Shown: piece after piece, positions 33,339-42,639 of the stretch | Layout: each line of letters opens with the position of its first letter | How positions within the stretch are numbered: the first letter of the stretch is position 1 | Source of the DNA: Sphingopyxis sp. MSC1_008 | GTDB lineage: Bacteria; Pseudomonadota; Alphaproteobacteria; Sphingomonadales; Sphingomonadaceae | Assembly: GCF_023197165.1 (NCBI RefSeq) | Contig: NZ_JALPRD010000013.1 | Location: 1-64,000, forward strand | Reading direction: 5' to 3' | DNA length: 64,000 nucleotides | Program-made: the position numbers and the translations under genes | The notes under the pieces: generated by a model | What the model was told of the DNA's origin: nothing | What the model saw: the letters and a program-made list of their open reading frames with translations, nothing else | Database searches by the model: none

Positions 33339-33363
33339 GCAACCCGTGGCGACTTAGCGCGTT
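33339..33363 (+). promoter_or_regulatory. EcfG-like stress promoter of the truncated phosphatase gene
   Basis: GCAAC (33339-33343), 16 bases, CGTT (33360-33363), 26 bp before the ATG at 33389. Confidence 0.55.
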
Positions 33364-33388
33364 CGATCGTCATGCAAGAGATACTCCG

Positions 33389-33766
33389 ATGACCCCGCGC
33401 TGGCCTTCGACGCTCTGGGTCGTCCGGCATGGCCAGAGCGCGGGCAATGTCGCGCGCGATGCCGCCGACGCCGCCGGTGCCGAGCGCATCGAACTCGATC
33501 ACCGCGACGTCGACGTGCCGCTGTCCAAGCTCGGAATGGAGCAGTCGCGCGCGCTCGGCGAATGGTTCGCGGCCGGCGAGGAAGTTGGCCGGCCCGAGAT
33601 CATGCTCGCCTCGCCCTATATCCGCGCGATCCAAACGGCCGAGATTTTCCGCAAGGCGGGAGGATGCGAGCCCGACGAAAAAATCTGCATCGACGAACGG
33701 CTCCGCGAAAAGGAATTCGGCAGCGATGCGGTGATCGCGGTCTGGTCCAAGGCCTGCGGCTGGTGA
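33389..33766 (+). pseudogene. Histidine phosphatase (phosphoglycerate-mutase-like), C-terminally truncated
   Basis: The first 110 residues are a good histidine-phosphatase N-terminus: catalytic WVVRHGQSAGN, the SPYIRAIQTAEIF block with the second Arg, and DERLREKEFG. After the Gly the reading becomes unrelated and stops 14 codons later. The second catalytic His and the rest of the fold (about 100 residues) are missing. The promoter and start look intact, so a short product may still be made, but it should be inactive. Confidence 0.75.
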
Positions 33767-33919
33767 TCGCATCGTCTACCGATCGTGTGACTGGGGCGCG
33801 TGTAGATTAGAAGATAAGGAACCCTGCGGGGGAAGATGCTTCGACTTTCGGGAACGGCAACCGCAGCGAATTCATCCAGACGGCACCAATCGGGCGCAAA
33901 ATAGTCGTCAAGTCACATA

Positions 33920-33948
33920 CGGCACGCGGACGATGAATCCGCGTGCCG
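33920..33948 (-). terminator. Hairpin downstream of the flavin reductase gene
   Basis: An 11-bp perfect stem (CGGCACGCGGA / TCCGCGTGCCG) with a 7-base loop. On the minus strand it is followed by GTATGTGACTTG, only moderately T-rich. It lies 60 bp past the stop at 34009, and no gene is seen between 33767 and 34008. Confidence 0.55.
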
Positions 33949-34008
33949 CGACGCTCCGAGGTCACCGGATCCCAGCAGGGCGCCACGCGGCCTTTCACCG
34001 CAAGACGG

Positions 34009-34500
34009 TCATTGCAGCCGGGAAAATCGGCCTAGGGAACCGTCCGCCCAGCAGAGAAGATCGCTGCTCGGGCGGGTAAGAAGTTCGACGACCCTGCCGA
34101 TGACGAGATCATGCGTCCCGTAGGAAACGACCTTTTCTATCTTACAGAATATATTCGCCGGCGCGTTCGGGATGTACCATAATTTCCCGTGCTTTTCCCA
34201 ATCGCACCCAAATCGCTGCTCGCGCAGCCGGGATCCCACGAACGGCTCGAGGAATTGATATGTATCGGTATCGAGCAGGTTGAGGCAAAATTCGCCCGCA
34301 GAGATCATCGACGGATAGCTCGACCCGGAACGATTTATCGAGATCGCCATCGAACATGGCTCGAGCGACATCGGCATGACGGCGGACATGGCGAGCCCCA
34401 CGGGTTCATCGCCGTCTAGCGAGTAGCTCGTCACGATACCAACCGATGCCGGAAGATATCGCAGTACCTGCTTCAATCGAGAGGATACGTCGGCTTCCAA
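34009..34500 (-). CDS. Flavin reductase (FMN-binding split-barrel)
   Basis: 163 residues of the HpaC-type short flavin reductase family. It begins with the characteristic LPASVGIVTSYSLDGDEPVG and shows SYPSMISAGEFCLNLL and an YGTHDLVIGRVVEL strand. It supplies reduced FMN or FAD to a separate monooxygenase by diffusion. The divergent gene at 34971 encodes just such an oxygenase component, so they probably form one two-component monooxygenase. Confidence 0.85.
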   Translation of the reverse strand: MEADVSSRLKQVLRYLPASVGIVTSYSLDGDEPVGLAMSAVMPMSLEPCSMAISINRSGSSYPSMISAGEFCLNLLDTDTYQFLEPFVGSRLREQRFGCDWEKHGKLWYIPNAPANIFCKIEKVVSYGTHDLVIGRVVELLTRPSSDLLCWADGSLGRFSRLQ

Positions 34501-34970
34501 TCCACATTCTCCATCAGTCCGAACGGTCGACGGTCATTCACCCCGGTGGCATAGTCGCCATGACCCGGGCGCCATGGTTTGGCTCGCGCGTTCACCGCGA
34601 GCGACGGCTTCAACGACCCGCTAAGAGGCAACTTGAACGGTCCAACTGCGGGGCCATTTGCCGCAACGCCGGTCCATCCCGGCAAATCTGGCACCGCGGC
34701 GGGAGGGGAACAATAGATGCTTCCTCCCATCGGCTGCGAGTATCCCCTAGCTTACAGGAACAGCTATGCCGGTGCATGATATCGGGCAACGGCACCCGGC
34801 TGCTGGGAAATCTCGTCGCCGGCCGTCGCAAGTGTTTCAGGGGAAGCCCGCTCTTACGCCATACCAGCGGGGTCAGCGGCCTTTGGTCAATTTCAGTTCT
34901 CAATATTCTTATCAAGTATGGGACATTCGTCGGTTTTACGGTCGACCCATTGCAAAGCAGGGATACGAAC
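34501..34970. other. Divergent promoter spacer, no gene
   Basis: 470 bp between flavin reductase and its presumed monooxygenase partner. The stretch near 34880-34925 is clearly AT-richer than its surroundings and may hold the rightward promoter. No TTGGTG-N4-CACCAA site is present. Open frames here lack ribosome sites and recognisable products. Confidence 0.5.
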
Positions 34971-36176
34971 ATGGCGCACCTGGGACCTCGAACCTTTCAA
35001 GAATATGATGAAGAACTCGGGCCCGTCCTCGCTGGGATCGAAGCGGAAGCAGAGATCAGCGAGGCGCTGTGTCACCTTACCGATCGCACTGTCGACATCC
35101 TGCGCGATGCAGGTCTGTACCGAATGCTCCTGCCGCGCGAACTCGGCGGCGCGGAACTCTCGCATGTCGATGCGATGCGGATTATCGAGCGTCTCGCCTG
35201 GGCGCACGGGTCGACCGGCTGGTGCGCCATGGTCAACAATTCGCTTGCGACGGCGATGGCCCTTTACGCTCCGGGAGATGCGGTAAGCGAAATCTTCGGC
35301 GATAATCCCGACGTCATGGTCGCCGGGAACGGTATCCCGCGCGGTGTCGCCCGCCCCGTAGATGGTGGATACGTGATCCGGGGCAATTGGGCTTATGGCA
35401 GCGGCATCCAGCACGCCGAGTGGGTTCATTCAGGCTGCATCGTGATGCGCGACAACAAGGTATCGAAACTCGCCAATGGCCAGACAGAAATCGTCATCGC
35501 CCATCACCCGCGCGCGAGCGTCGAGCTCAAAGGCAATTGGGACGTGCTGGGCCTGCGCGCCACGGGCAGTTTCGATTATGGGTTGAAAGAGGCAGAGGAA
35601 CTGTTTGTGCCGCATGGCATGACCTATCGCTCGGATAGCGTCGTCCCGTACCGCGGCGGTATTCAAGGAACATTGGGTCTGGTCGGTATCGCGACCTGGG
35701 CCCATAGCGCCTGGGCGCTCGGCGTCGGCCGGCGAATGCTGGACGAGCTTATTGTCTACGCACGCGAGAAGGCCGATGTTTTCGGGAAAGTTTGCGACGG
35801 ACCGACGTTTCGGTTCGAGCTGGCGCAAGCCGAGGCCAAATATCGGTCGGCGCGCGCGTTTCTGCTGGAAAGCTGGCAGGGCATCGCTGACAGTCTGGCG
35901 GCCAATCAGCCTGCTTCGCGTCGGCAGATCACGCTTGCGAAAATGGGCATGCGCCATATCCACGATGTGATTTCGGAGACGGGTACATTCGCATATCGCA
36001 CCGCACGCGGGACGTCGCTGCACGATGGGCTGATGCAGCGCGTCTATCGCGACATCCATTCGGGCACCCAGCATATCCACCTTGCCGACCAGGTCGTCCA
36101 GGAGTGCGGGCGCGACCTGCTCGGGCTCACCGAACCCGACGCCAAATGGGTCGCCTTCAGCATCGTCGACCAGTGA
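34971..36176 (+). CDS. Flavin-dependent monooxygenase, acyl-CoA-dehydrogenase fold (group D, HsaA/HpaB type)
   Basis: 401 residues. Acyl-CoA-dehydrogenase N-, middle and C-domains are recognisable: LYRMLLPRELGGAELSH, GSTGWCAMVNNSLATAMAL, WDVLGLRATGSFDYGL, and the C-terminal RVYRDIHSGTQHIHLADQV. The lack of the usual acyl-CoA catalytic Glu context and the GSTGWCAM block point to oxygenase members such as HsaA or DszC rather than true dehydrogenases. Start at 34971 with GCAGGGA upstream; the frame is open further upstream but without homology. Paired with the divergent flavin reductase. Confidence 0.8.
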   Translation: MAHLGPRTFQEYDEELGPVLAGIEAEAEISEALCHLTDRTVDILRDAGLYRMLLPRELGGAELSHVDAMRIIERLAWAHGSTGWCAMVNNSLATAMALYAPGDAVSEIFGDNPDVMVAGNGIPRGVARPVDGGYVIRGNWAYGSGIQHAEWVHSGCIVMRDNKVSKLANGQTEIVIAHHPRASVELKGNWDVLGLRATGSFDYGLKEAEELFVPHGMTYRSDSVVPYRGGIQGTLGLVGIATWAHSAWALGVGRRMLDELIVYAREKADVFGKVCDGPTFRFELAQAEAKYRSARAFLLESWQGIADSLAANQPASRRQITLAKMGMRHIHDVISETGTFAYRTARGTSLHDGLMQRVYRDIHSGTQHIHLADQVVQECGRDLLGLTEPDAKWVAFSIVDQ

Positions 36177-36214
36177 GATCCCGTTGCATGGCACGGCGCT
36201 GGTAAGGGTTCGAT

Positions 36215-37162
36215 ATGGAATATCGTGCAATCGGCGGGTCGACGGTCGTGACACCAAATCTTTGTTTTGGCGGAAATGTCTTTGGATGGACCGCCGACGA
36301 AAAACAGTCTTTTTTGCTGCTCGATGCGCTGCGGGACGCGGGGCTGAATTTCCTCGATACGGCGGACCTCTATTCCCGATGGGCAAGCGGCAACTCGGGC
36401 GGCGAGTCAGAAATCATCATCGGGCACTGGCTGCGCTCGCGCGGTGGACGGGACCGGATCGTCATCGCCACGAAAGTCGGCGCGGATATGGGGGACGGCG
36501 GGGCCGGACTGTCCGCGCGCTACATCAAGGAGGCCGTGGAGGCATCGCTGATGCGGCTCGGGACGGATTATATCGATCTCTACCAGTCGCACTTCGACGA
36601 TCTAGGCGTTCCGCTCGAGGAGACACTCGGAGCCTATGACGATCTCGTCCGAGCTGGAAAGGTCCGCGCCATCGGCGCATCGAACTATACCGCGCAGCGC
36701 TTTGCCGAAGCGCTCGACTGCAGCGAAAGACATGGGCTTGTCCGCTACGCCGCTTTCCAACCGCACTATAATCTAGTGGAGCGGTCGAATTACGAGGCCG
36801 AGGCAGCGGACCTTTGCGCAAGAAGCGGCATCGGCGTCCTTCCCTTTGCTTCGCTGGCGAACGGCTTTCTCACCGGCAAATATCGGCGGCTGTCCGACCT
36901 TGCCGATCGTCCGCGCGAGAGCAGCGTCGCTCCCTATTTTAACGAACGCGGGATAGCTGTCCTTGCTGCTTTGGACAAAATTGGCACGCGGTATGCCGCG
37001 AGCCCCGCGACAATCGCGATCGCGTGGTTGATGACCAAGCCCGCTATCCATGCGCCGATCGTGAGCGCGACGAGCATAAGCCAGATCGCAGATCTGGTGA
37101 ATGCCACCGAACTCGCGCTCGATTCCGAAGCGGTGCGCCTCCTCGATCGGGCCAGCGGCTAA
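36215..37162 (+). CDS. Aldo/keto reductase
   Basis: 315 residues. The catalytic tetrad is visible: Asp and Tyr in FLDTADLYSRW, Lys in IVIATKVGAD, and a His in YQSHFDD. The C-terminal block VSATSISQIADLVNAT binds NADPH. It resembles the YajO/Tas-type reductases. It is 38 bp downstream of the monooxygenase gene and likely co-transcribed; it would reduce an aldehyde or ketone intermediate. Confidence 0.85.
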   Translation: MEYRAIGGSTVVTPNLCFGGNVFGWTADEKQSFLLLDALRDAGLNFLDTADLYSRWASGNSGGESEIIIGHWLRSRGGRDRIVIATKVGADMGDGGAGLSARYIKEAVEASLMRLGTDYIDLYQSHFDDLGVPLEETLGAYDDLVRAGKVRAIGASNYTAQRFAEALDCSERHGLVRYAAFQPHYNLVERSNYEAEAADLCARSGIGVLPFASLANGFLTGKYRRLSDLADRPRESSVAPYFNERGIAVLAALDKIGTRYAASPATIAIAWLMTKPAIHAPIVSATSISQIADLVNATELALDSEAVRLLDRASG

Positions 37163-37171
37163 AGAGCGCAC

Positions 37172-38287
37172 TCAGGCATATCCACCCCCGCCCCCTCGCT
37201 GGCTCGGAGCCGGCGCACGCAGGCCCGCCTGTTCGAGGATCGGGAGCACCGTGTCACGGAAATAGGGGAATTCTTCGGCGTAATCGAAGAAGCTGAGCGT
37301 CGCCCCGCCAAAGCCGGCGTCATGAACCGCGATCAGTCCCTCGGCGACCTGCTCAGGAGTGCCAATGAGGGGCAGCGCGCCATGGCCCATGGCCATGCGG
37401 TCGCGAATAGCCGCCAAGGCATCGTGAGGCAGGGATTTGGCATGCGCGATCTGAAGCCGGACCAACTGATCCACCGCGTCCTGATCGATCATATCTCCCA
37501 TGAAGCTCGCCGCATATTCGCGCGCCTCCTTCTCGCTCGGGCGACAAATGACGTGACACCCGGTCAGGACATCGATGTCGCGCCCGTTCCGGGCGGCCTG
37601 CGCCTTGAACGCGCGCACCTCCTCTTTCGACCGGATCAGATCGATCGCAGGGGTAAACAACATGTCGGCGTTACGGATGGCGAAATCGCGGCCTGGACCC
37701 GACCCGGCGGCATTGATGATAAATGGCCGGCCCGCGACCGGTTTCGGATCGCAGAATGCGCCCTGCAGATCGAAGAATTTTCCATGATAGTCAATTGGCG
37801 CGGCGCTGGTCCATAGCGATGCGATAATGTCGAACCATTCCTGCGCATAGGCGTAGCGGGTCTCGTGATCCGCCGGCAGGTCCAGTCCCAGCGCACGGTA
37901 CTCGGGTTCATTCCACCCCGCCACGATGTTGAGGCCGGCCCGCCCGCTTCCGATCGCGTCGATCGTCGCAATCTGGCGCGCCACCACCAGCGGGTGATGC
38001 GCCACGGTGTGAAGCGTTGCCACGATCTTGATGCGGTTGGTGACGGCCAGCAGACCGGCCGCCCATGTCATCGTCTCGAGGACACGGCCGTGGAAATTCG
38101 TCTCGCCGCCATAGCCGAGCCATCGTGCGATCGGGAGCATGAAGTCGATGCCCGCATCGTCGAGCATTTGTGCCAGGCGCAGATTGTCGTCCCAGCCGCC
38201 TGGCCAGCGGCTTGGCGATTTTGTGATCGACATGCCGCTCGCACAATTGGAGCCGAAGGTGCCAAGCTTGAAGATATTGCTGCTCAT
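37172..38287 (-). CDS. LLM-class flavin-dependent monooxygenase
   Basis: 371 residues of the luciferase-like fold. Characteristic are DDAGIDFMLPIARWLGYGG, the strand VTNRIKIVATLHTVAHHPLVVARQ and GRAGLNIVAGWNEPEYRALG. The pattern resembles RutA, dimethylsulfone or EDTA/NTA-type FMNH2-dependent monooxygenases. It needs reduced flavin from a partner; two flavin reductase genes lie within 12 kb. It ends the leftward operon that begins with the SDR gene at 40050. Confidence 0.85.
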   Translation of the reverse strand: MSSNIFKLGTFGSNCASGMSITKSPSRWPGGWDDNLRLAQMLDDAGIDFMLPIARWLGYGGETNFHGRVLETMTWAAGLLAVTNRIKIVATLHTVAHHPLVVARQIATIDAIGSGRAGLNIVAGWNEPEYRALGLDLPADHETRYAYAQEWFDIIASLWTSAAPIDYHGKFFDLQGAFCDPKPVAGRPFIINAAGSGPGRDFAIRNADMLFTPAIDLIRSKEEVRAFKAQAARNGRDIDVLTGCHVICRPSEKEAREYAASFMGDMIDQDAVDQLVRLQIAHAKSLPHDALAAIRDRMAMGHGALPLIGTPEQVAEGLIAVHDAGFGGATLSFFDYAEEFPYFRDTVLPILEQAGLRAPAPSQRGGGGGYA

Positions 38288-38318
38288 CGCCGCCTTTTCT
38301 CGGATGCATCGCTGGATA

Positions 38319-39182
38319 TCATGTCACTGCCCGGCTCCCGCGCTGGAGCGCGCCGCGAATTTCCGTTGCCGTCGCCGGGGCTTTTCCGAGCAAGGCGGCG
38401 GCAGCCTCGACGAGTTCGAGATTGCCGCGCCGGTTTCCAAGGCGAGCATCTTCGAGGCCGACCCGCAAATGATAGCCGGCCGCGATCGCAATCGGGATCA
38501 GTTCCGACAGATCGACATCGAGACCCGCGATCATCACGGGCGCATCGGGCGCCTCTGCCGCCAGGAGCAATCGATACGCGTCGAGCGCGTAACGCTCAGG
38601 CGGGAAGCCAAAGGCCATCCCGTTCGAGAACATCAGGCGGTAGATCGGCTGCGGCACCTCGGGAAATGCCGCGTGCAGCGCGGCCCCGAGCCGGACAAAG
38701 CCCGGTTCATAGATTGCGAAGGACGGGTGAAATCCGAAATCACGGGCGAGGTCGAGCCCGCGGCGCATTCCAGCCTCATCATTATTATAGACCGACCCCG
38801 GCTTGCCGATCCCGATATCGTCGAAGCGGCTCAGGTTCACCGAGCCGGTATCGAGCGCAGCCCATTCGAGCAGACCCTTGCGCGCGAGCGTCTCCACGAA
38901 GGAATAGCGGTCTGCGCCATCAAAAGCGATTGTAGGATAGACGATCGCGTCGACGTCGGCGCGAATGCCCTTGATGACGGCGGCATAGATTCCTGCGTCA
39001 TCGCTCGGCTGCCCTTCGCGATCATAGGCATGAAAATGAACGATCGCCGCGCCAGCGCGGGCGCAGGCAATCCCCTCGCCGATAAGTTCGTCAGTGCTGA
39101 CGGGAATCCGCGGCTGTAGATCTCGTCCCCACCCGCCGTTCAGCGCCACTTCGAGCCAGATTTTGTGCGCATATCCGGTCAA
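38319..39182 (-). CDS. Beta-keto acid cleavage enzyme (BKACE, DUF849), first copy
   Basis: 287 residues from a TTG at 39182; an ATG at 39236 is a longer alternative overlapping the SDR gene. TIM-barrel BKACE signatures: metal ligands in IVHFHAYD, then GLLEWAALDTGSVNLS and the closing HLRVGLED with metal Glu and catalytic Asp. The family condenses a beta-keto acid with acetyl-CoA to give acetoacetate and a new CoA ester. The usual HxHxR has Tyr for Arg, so substrate binding may be unusual. Between the SDR and LLM genes in one operon. Confidence 0.8.
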   Translation of the reverse strand: MTGYAHKIWLEVALNGGWGRDLQPRIPVSTDELIGEGIACARAGAAIVHFHAYDREGQPSDDAGIYAAVIKGIRADVDAIVYPTIAFDGADRYSFVETLARKGLLEWAALDTGSVNLSRFDDIGIGKPGSVYNNDEAGMRRGLDLARDFGFHPSFAIYEPGFVRLGAALHAAFPEVPQPIYRLMFSNGMAFGFPPERYALDAYRLLLAAEAPDAPVMIAGLDVDLSELIPIAIAAGYHLRVGLEDARLGNRRGNLELVEAAAALLGKAPATATEIRGALQRGSRAVT

Positions 39183-39204
39183 AGCCTTGTTCCTCTCGTC
39201 TTGC

Positions 39205-40050
39205 TCATCGCGCTGCAAGAAAGCGTCGCGTGGCATCGAACGCCGCCTCGATTGCGCGATGGCGCTCCTCCAGCCACTCGCGCACATCGAGATGCGTGAA
39301 GATGTAAGCCTCGTTGTCGATAATCCCCTGGATTACCCGCTCGCCGACGACCTCGGGGGCAACCCCGGTTTGACGGAGCATATGATCGACCACCGGGTTC
39401 AGGCTTCCTTCGGCGGGGCCGCCAAAGCGACCGGGCCGATTTCGATCAGACGTACCGATATTGGTCGCAACCGCCGAGGGCGCGAGCACGGAAACGCCGA
39501 TCCCAAGGTCCTCGAGATCCATGCGAAGCCCTTCGGAAAGCGCCGTCACGGCATATTTGGTCGCCGCATAAAGGGCCTGATGCCAATGCTCGCTCCTGCG
39601 TACCTGAAATCCGCCGATCGAGCCGGTATTGACAACGTGCCCGCCCCTCCCCGTCTCGATAATCAGCGGCACGAAGGCCTTGATGCCACTGAGCACGCCA
39701 TAGACGTTAACGTCGATGCTCCAGTCGATGGCCTCGTCGGGGACTTCGTACAGCGGCGCGGAGTTGTGAACGACGCCGGCGTTGTTCGCGAGGATATCGA
39801 GGCCGCCGAACCTGTCACGGACAGTTGCCGCCGCCTCGTACATTTTCTCGCGGTTCGAGACGTCGACCACCAAAGGCAGAACGGTCGCTCCGGCGCCCGA
39901 GAGCGTCGCGGCAGCCTCATGCAACGCGTCATGCTCGATATCCATGAGCGCCACCAACACGCCGCGCGCGGCAAGCGACGTGGCGATTGCCAGCCCAATT
40001 CCCGAAGCCGCGCCGGTAACGACGGCAATTCTTCCCTCGAAATCCTGCAT
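39205..40050 (-). CDS. Short-chain dehydrogenase/reductase
   Basis: 281 residues. Cofactor loop TGAASGIG, NNAG-type NNAGVVHNSAP, catalytic Ser in NTGSIGG and YAATK for Tyr/Lys. A C-terminal extension of about 30 residues (REWLEERHRAIEAAF) goes beyond the classical 250. Likely NAD(H)- or NADP-dependent alcohol/ketone conversion. First gene of a three-gene leftward operon with BKACE and LLM monooxygenase, after the TonB receptor's terminator. Confidence 0.88.
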   Translation of the reverse strand: MQDFEGRIAVVTGAASGIGLAIATSLAARGVLVALMDIEHDALHEAAATLSGAGATVLPLVVDVSNREKMYEAAATVRDRFGGLDILANNAGVVHNSAPLYEVPDEAIDWSIDVNVYGVLSGIKAFVPLIIETGRGGHVVNTGSIGGFQVRRSEHWHQALYAATKYAVTALSEGLRMDLEDLGIGVSVLAPSAVATNIGTSDRNRPGRFGGPAEGSLNPVVDHMLRQTGVAPEVVGERVIQGIIDNEAYIFTHLDVREWLEERHRAIEAAFDATRRFLAAR

Positions 40051-40156
40051 GCCGTTTCTCCTGGATCTCCCGCGACCGTGCAGCCTTTTTGCTCAGCGCC
40101 CGGTCAGTTCGTCCCATCAGCCGCGCGCTCCGAGGCGAGTTTCCATGGTCAGGAAT

Positions 40157-40183
40157 AAGGCGGGCAGCGAGGCTGCCCGCCTT
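40157..40183 (-). terminator. Intrinsic terminator of the TonB-dependent receptor gene
   Basis: A 10-bp perfect stem (GGCGGGCAGC / GCTGCCCGCC) with a 3-base loop and flanking A/T pairs, followed on the minus strand by TTATTCC. It lies 24 bp past the receptor stop and separates it from the SDR operon. Confidence 0.8.
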
Positions 40184-40207
40184 CCCCCCACCGAAGCGGA
40201 TGTGCGA

Positions 40208-42586
40208 TCAAAAGCGATAGGAGACCGCCAGACCGTAAGTCGCCCCCATCCCTGGCGCACGGTGGATGGCGTCGGTTTCGACGCCGACATTCACCCAATA
40301 CCATTTGTTGGTGATATTGCGTCCATAGGCCTGGACTCGCCATTCCCCGTCTGGGCTTTCGAACCCGGCGCGAACGTCAAACAGGCTGTAACCAGGAATT
40401 CTGAAATCCGGGAGCCCTCCAAAGAAGGAGTTTGTCCCGCTTCTGAATGTCGCGGAACCGCCGACGAAGGCATTCATCGCGCCCGATATCGGAAAGCTGT
40501 ATTCCGCATCGACCAGGCCATTCCAGTCAGGCGTGTTCGGGAAGGACTCGCCGAGGTACGAGGCGGCCTGACCGAACGAGTCCAGCGGCAGATTCGGATC
40601 GCGCCTCACCTTCGAATCGATGTAGGTGAGACCAGCGTTGAGGCGCAGCCCCTCGATCGGACGCGCCGTCAGTTCGAGCTCGGCGCCGATGACACGTGAT
40701 TTGGGAATGTTGACGAGCTGGGGCAGCGGCCCAAAAGCGGTATTGGCCCAGCCGATAAGCTGCTTGTCGCTATAGTCGTAGTAGAAGGTGGCACCGCTGA
40801 GCTGCAGCCTGCGCCCGGCGAGCGATACCCGGAAGCCCGCCTCATAGGATTGCAAGCTTTCCTGCGTCACGGGAGCGATCTGGGACGCGAAAATCGCTGG
40901 CACAATGCTGTATCCGCCCGACTTGTAACCCTTCGCGGCGGCAAGATAGACCAGGCTGTCGCTGCTGGGCTTATAGTCGATGCTGGCGCGCCAGGAGACA
41001 TTGTCCTCGTTTAGCTGGCTGCTGACCAATCCGGGAAGAAAACTGGTGTCGTTCAGGGTGAGGCAGGCGCCCGGCGAGATTGGCACGCCGCCGGCCAGCA
41101 CGGACCACGCGTCGCGAATGGCGTCGAACTGGGCTGTCGTTGTTTCGCCGCCGTCGGCAAGGCACCCGCTGAACCTGCGCTTCTCGTCGGTGTAGCGCGC
41201 CGACGCCCGCACCGTCAGGCTATCGGTGACCTCATAATCGAAGCCGCCGAAAACCGCTTTGGAAATCGGTCGCTGCTTGTTCAGATATGTCGACTGATTC
41301 CAGTAATAGATGCGGCCTATGTCAGGGCCGAGGATGGGCGCCAGGTTGGTAAAGTCGAATGAGCCCTGTGATCCGGGGTTCGACAGGAGCTGAAACTCGT
41401 TCGCCGTCTGCTTCTGATAATTCGCGCCAACCACCCATTTCAGGGGTCCCATATCCCCCGCAAGACGCAGCTCCTGCGAAAACGACTTCAAGAGGCCATC
41501 CTGCCGATCGTAACGAAAATTGAAGCCGTTGCCTTCGACGGCCACGCCGTCGAGGTCGATCGGCCGGTGCGTTGTCATGTGCGAATAGGCGGTAATCGAT
41601 GTCAGGGTCAGCTGCTCGGCCATCTGCCAGTCGCCGCGCAGCGCGATCAGATAAAAATCATCGTCGCGGGAAAAATCGAAGCCGGAATCCCAGTCCGCCT
41701 CGCGCGGCCCTCGCGCTGGAATGGCGCTCGCCTGATAGGCCGCGATAAGCGGCGCGGTCCTGGCGTTGGGGAACCCGCGCGAAAAAGCGCGAACCAGCTG
41801 CGCGGCCGGGCTCTCCGACCCATCGTGCGATGCGGTCGCGTGAAGTGCGAACTTGAGGTTCTCCGAAGGATCCCAGTCGAGAAGGAAGCGCCCGGTGAAG
41901 AAACGCTTCCGGCCCAGCGTGTCCCCCGGACGCGTCAGGCTCTGCTGCCAGCCCTTCATCGATTCCGAGCGGAGAGCAAGCCGCGCCCGCATATTTTCCG
42001 CGATGGGTCCGCTCACAAAGCCGCTGGCGACGATTTCGTTGAAACGCCCGAAGCTGAGGTCAATCCCGGCCTTTGGCTCGCTTGTCGGTTTCGCGGCAAT
42101 ATAGTTTATCGCACCGCCGGTTGAATTTTGTCCGAACAACGTCCCTTGCGGACCCTTCAGCGCCTCGACGCGCTCAAGGTCGAGCGTCGCGCCTCGGGTC
42201 ATGGCGACAAATGGCAAGGGAATCTGGTCGACATAGACCGACACGGTCGAGCCGGCGGTCACCGAATTGTCGACAAAACCCACCCCGCGGATCGCGAAGA
42301 CCGGATTGCCGTAGTTGCTCTGTTGATAGGTGAAGCCTGGCACGATCTTCGCGAGCTGCGACGTATCGACAATTCCCTGTTTGGAGAGTTGCTCGCCGGT
42401 TGCGGCCGTAACCGACATCGGAACGTCGACGAGGCGCTCGGAGCGCTTTTGGGCCGTGACAATGATCTCATCGCCAGCATCGGCCGAAGCGGCGTCTTGC
42501 GGCATATCCTGCGCGCGCGCGGTCGCGGCAGCCGTAGAAAGCAACAGAACGACCAAGCATCTCGCCCGAGCCTGACGATTCATCAT
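40208..42586 (-). CDS. TonB-dependent outer-membrane receptor
   Basis: 792 residues. Signal peptide ending TAAATARAQ, then a TonB-box-like DEIIVTAQKR. The plug domain follows (DVPMSVTAATGEQL, VFAIRGVGF, LKGPQGTLFGQNSTGGAIN), then a 22-strand barrel ending in YRF with terminal Phe. Start ATG at 42586 with GAGGGGAAA upstream; a GTG one codon earlier is possible. It imports a bulky or scarce compound across the outer membrane; in this setting, probably the cluster's substrate. Confidence 0.93.
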   Translation of the reverse strand: MMNRQARARCLVVLLLSTAAATARAQDMPQDAASADAGDEIIVTAQKRSERLVDVPMSVTAATGEQLSKQGIVDTSQLAKIVPGFTYQQSNYGNPVFAIRGVGFVDNSVTAGSTVSVYVDQIPLPFVAMTRGATLDLERVEALKGPQGTLFGQNSTGGAINYIAAKPTSEPKAGIDLSFGRFNEIVASGFVSGPIAENMRARLALRSESMKGWQQSLTRPGDTLGRKRFFTGRFLLDWDPSENLKFALHATASHDGSESPAAQLVRAFSRGFPNARTAPLIAAYQASAIPARGPREADWDSGFDFSRDDDFYLIALRGDWQMAEQLTLTSITAYSHMTTHRPIDLDGVAVEGNGFNFRYDRQDGLLKSFSQELRLAGDMGPLKWVVGANYQKQTANEFQLLSNPGSQGSFDFTNLAPILGPDIGRIYYWNQSTYLNKQRPISKAVFGGFDYEVTDSLTVRASARYTDEKRRFSGCLADGGETTTAQFDAIRDAWSVLAGGVPISPGACLTLNDTSFLPGLVSSQLNEDNVSWRASIDYKPSSDSLVYLAAAKGYKSGGYSIVPAIFASQIAPVTQESLQSYEAGFRVSLAGRRLQLSGATFYYDYSDKQLIGWANTAFGPLPQLVNIPKSRVIGAELELTARPIEGLRLNAGLTYIDSKVRRDPNLPLDSFGQAASYLGESFPNTPDWNGLVDAEYSFPISGAMNAFVGGSATFRSGTNSFFGGLPDFRIPGYSLFDVRAGFESPDGEWRVQAYGRNITNKWYWVNVGVETDAIHRAPGMGATYGLAVSYRF

Positions 42587-42600
42587 CACGATTTCCCCTC

Positions 42601-42639
42601 TTGAATAATAATACGGCGCTTCATGCTATTTGTATTCAA
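42601..42639. promoter_or_regulatory. AT-rich leader with a 7-bp inverted repeat
   Basis: TTGAATA (42601-42607) and TATTCAA (42633-42639) frame an AT-rich stretch just upstream of the receptor start. The whole 42600-42720 region is much AT-richer than its surroundings and probably holds the receptor promoter. Function of the repeat is unknown. Confidence 0.3.

Noticed and set aside
33807..33998. 63-codon minus-strand frame after the flavin reductase
   Set aside because: Runs through the 11-bp hairpin stem, no ribosome site, no recognisable protein.
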